From Candidatus Njordarchaeota archaeon (GTDB lineage: Archaea; Asgardarchaeota; Njordarchaeia; Njordarchaeales; JAHKLH01): 7,075 bases of DNA. Where the stretch lies: contig JAHKLH010000082.1 in NCBI GenBank assembly GCA_029856635.1, positions 1 to 7,075 on the forward strand, given 5' to 3'. Numbering within the stretch: the first letter of the stretch is position 1; every line of letters begins with the position of its first letter. This document shows, piece by piece, positions 6,586 through 7,075 of the stretch. Made by a program: the position numbers and the translations under genes. Under the pieces are notes generated by a model. It was not told the origin of the DNA. It did no database searches and saw only the letters and a program-made list of their open reading frames with translations.

Positions 6586-6645
6586 TTCAGAAACACTATA
6601 TAATAAAACACCATAAATAATATTAAGACCAAAAATCAGAAAGAA

Positions 6646-6653
6646 TATATAAA
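6646..6653 (-). promoter_or_regulatory. TATA box of the hypC operon
   Basis: The - strand reads TTTATATA. A start about 26 bases downstream would fall near 6623, giving a leader of about 48 bases to the TTG of hypC. This is the best promoter candidate upstream of the operon. Confidence 0.55.
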
Positions 6654-6693
6654 TCAAATGTACTAATTAAATGATTCTCATTCAGTGACGTGC

Positions 6694-6899
6694 TTCAATC
6701 ATATAGATAATTACTTTTATCTATTTTGTTTGTGTATCATAATTACCATCATCATAGAATATGCTTATCTCTGTTCTCTAGATGTATAAAATAACAAATA
6801 AAATTCAATCATATGTTTCTGAATAAAATTATCAATCGCCTTACTCTTATGGACACTTTTGCACTTATTATAACTTGATGCATTTTTATCTGTTTTGTT
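6694..6899 (+). repeat. Two pairs of short direct repeats in the intergenic region
   Basis: TTCAATCATAT occurs at 6694-6704 and again at 6804-6814. TTTTATCTATTTTGTT at 6715-6730 recurs with one mismatch at 6884-6899. The offsets differ (110 and 169 bases), so this is not one simple duplication. In such AT-rich DNA, chance cannot be excluded. Confidence 0.3.
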
Positions 6900-6913
6900 A
6901 TTAAATTAATTGC

Positions 6914-7009
6914 ATGGCTTCAAAAATATTAGAATTTATAATCAAGTTAGCGACAAAGCAACACAAAAAACTAAGGCTTATAAGGAAAGTGCAAAAAGGA
7001 TTAACATGA
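6914..7009 (+). CDS. Doubtful 31-residue basic small ORF
   Basis: ATG at 6914 to TGA at 7007-7009 encodes a Lys/Arg-rich peptide with a hydrophobic N-terminal half (MASKILEFIIKLATK, then a basic stretch ending KGLT). There is no Shine-Dalgarno. A TTTTTATC at 6883-6890 lies at the distance expected for a leaderless archaeal transcript beginning at the ATG. I do not recognise it. The length is within what chance allows. Confidence 0.15.
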   Translation: MASKILEFIIKLATKQHKKLRLIRKVQKGLT

Positions 7010-7036
7010 GTGCAATTATTACACAATTATATAGTC

Positions 7037-7059
7037 ATTACTAAGTAATTCTTAAGAAT
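7037..7059. promoter_or_regulatory. Two overlapping palindromes, possible operator
   Basis: ATTACT-A-AGTAAT (7037-7049) is a perfect inverted repeat with a one-base centre. ATTCTTAAGAAT (7048-7059) is a perfect 12-bp palindrome overlapping it by two bases. A TATA-like CTTATATAT follows at 7067-7075. The arrangement resembles a regulator site just upstream of a promoter reading rightwards out of the window; the regulator and gene are not visible. Confidence 0.35.
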
Positions 7060-7075
7060 AGATATGCTTATATAT

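Larger units (their letters stand above)
6654..7075. other. Long intergenic region without a convincing gene
   Basis: About 420 very AT-rich bases separate the hypC promoter from the window end. I see no tRNA, CRISPR array or transposase. It contains two repeated words, a TATA-like TATAAAAT at 6785-6792 with only a 21-codon frame after it, a 31-codon basic ORF, a doubtful C/D-box-like arrangement on the - strand, and palindromes with a TATA-like sequence at the right edge. The right part is probably the regulatory region of a gene beyond 7075. Confidence 0.6.

Noticed and set aside
6813..6878. 21-residue ORF after a TATA-like sequence at 6785-6792
   Set aside because: The spacing would suit a leaderless start, but the frame is too short to distinguish from chance and shows no motif.
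6654..7075. tRNA gene, CRISPR array or insertion sequence in the intergenic region
   Set aside because: No cloverleaf-compatible GC-rich arms or TTC loop, no regularly spaced repeats, and no terminal inverted repeats or transposase fragments were seen.

Overview
The window is AT-rich archaeal DNA. The archaeal signs are TATA-box promoters with short leaders (before 3847 and before hypC), a thymidylate synthase of the archaeal type fused to a domain from methanogen MtrA, hydrogenase maturation genes, and a very large glycosylation-rich surface protein anchored by one C-terminal membrane helix. An anaerobic, hydrogenase-bearing member of Thermoproteota (for example a Bathyarchaeia-like lineage) would fit, but the lineage is inference; the sequence alone does not fix it.

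Layout. (1) Positions 1-3689, + strand: the 3' part of a giant secreted, membrane-anchored protein whose reading frame is already open at the first bases of the window, so its true start lies upstream. It has two carboxypeptidase-regulatory-like beta modules, nine tandem Ig-like modules with a period of 101-110 residues, a membrane helix and a charged cytoplasmic tail. (2) Positions 3690-3846: a short intergenic region with a T-run terminator and a clear TATA box. (3) Positions 3847-5184, + strand: a 445-residue three-part protein, with an MtrA-like domain, then archaeal-type thymidylate synthase, then a C-terminal domain resembling DUF4346. This is the most unusual gene here. (4) Positions 5181-6575, - strand: a probable operon hypC - adk - hypA, which converges on the thymidylate synthase gene. 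The two stop codons share one TTAA tetranucleotide. (5) Positions 6576-7075: about 500 bases with no convincing gene. It holds the hypC promoter, a few repeated words, a doubtful 31-residue ORF, and, at the right edge, two overlapping palindromes followed by a TATA-like sequence that may belong to a gene beyond the window.

How the genes relate. HypA (nickel delivery) and HypC (Fe(CN)2CO assembly and transfer) both serve [NiFe]-hydrogenase maturation. The adenylate kinase between them is a nucleotide-metabolism enzyme with a short lid and an enlarged AMP-binding region, and its place inside a hyp operon may or may not be functional. The thymidylate synthase fusion joins a C1-pterin-dependent enzyme to a domain known from methyl-tetrahydromethanopterin:coenzyme M methyltransferase, but the cobalt-ligating histidine of MtrA is absent. 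The domain may therefore have been kept for something other than corrinoid chemistry, such as pterin or partner binding; this is inference.
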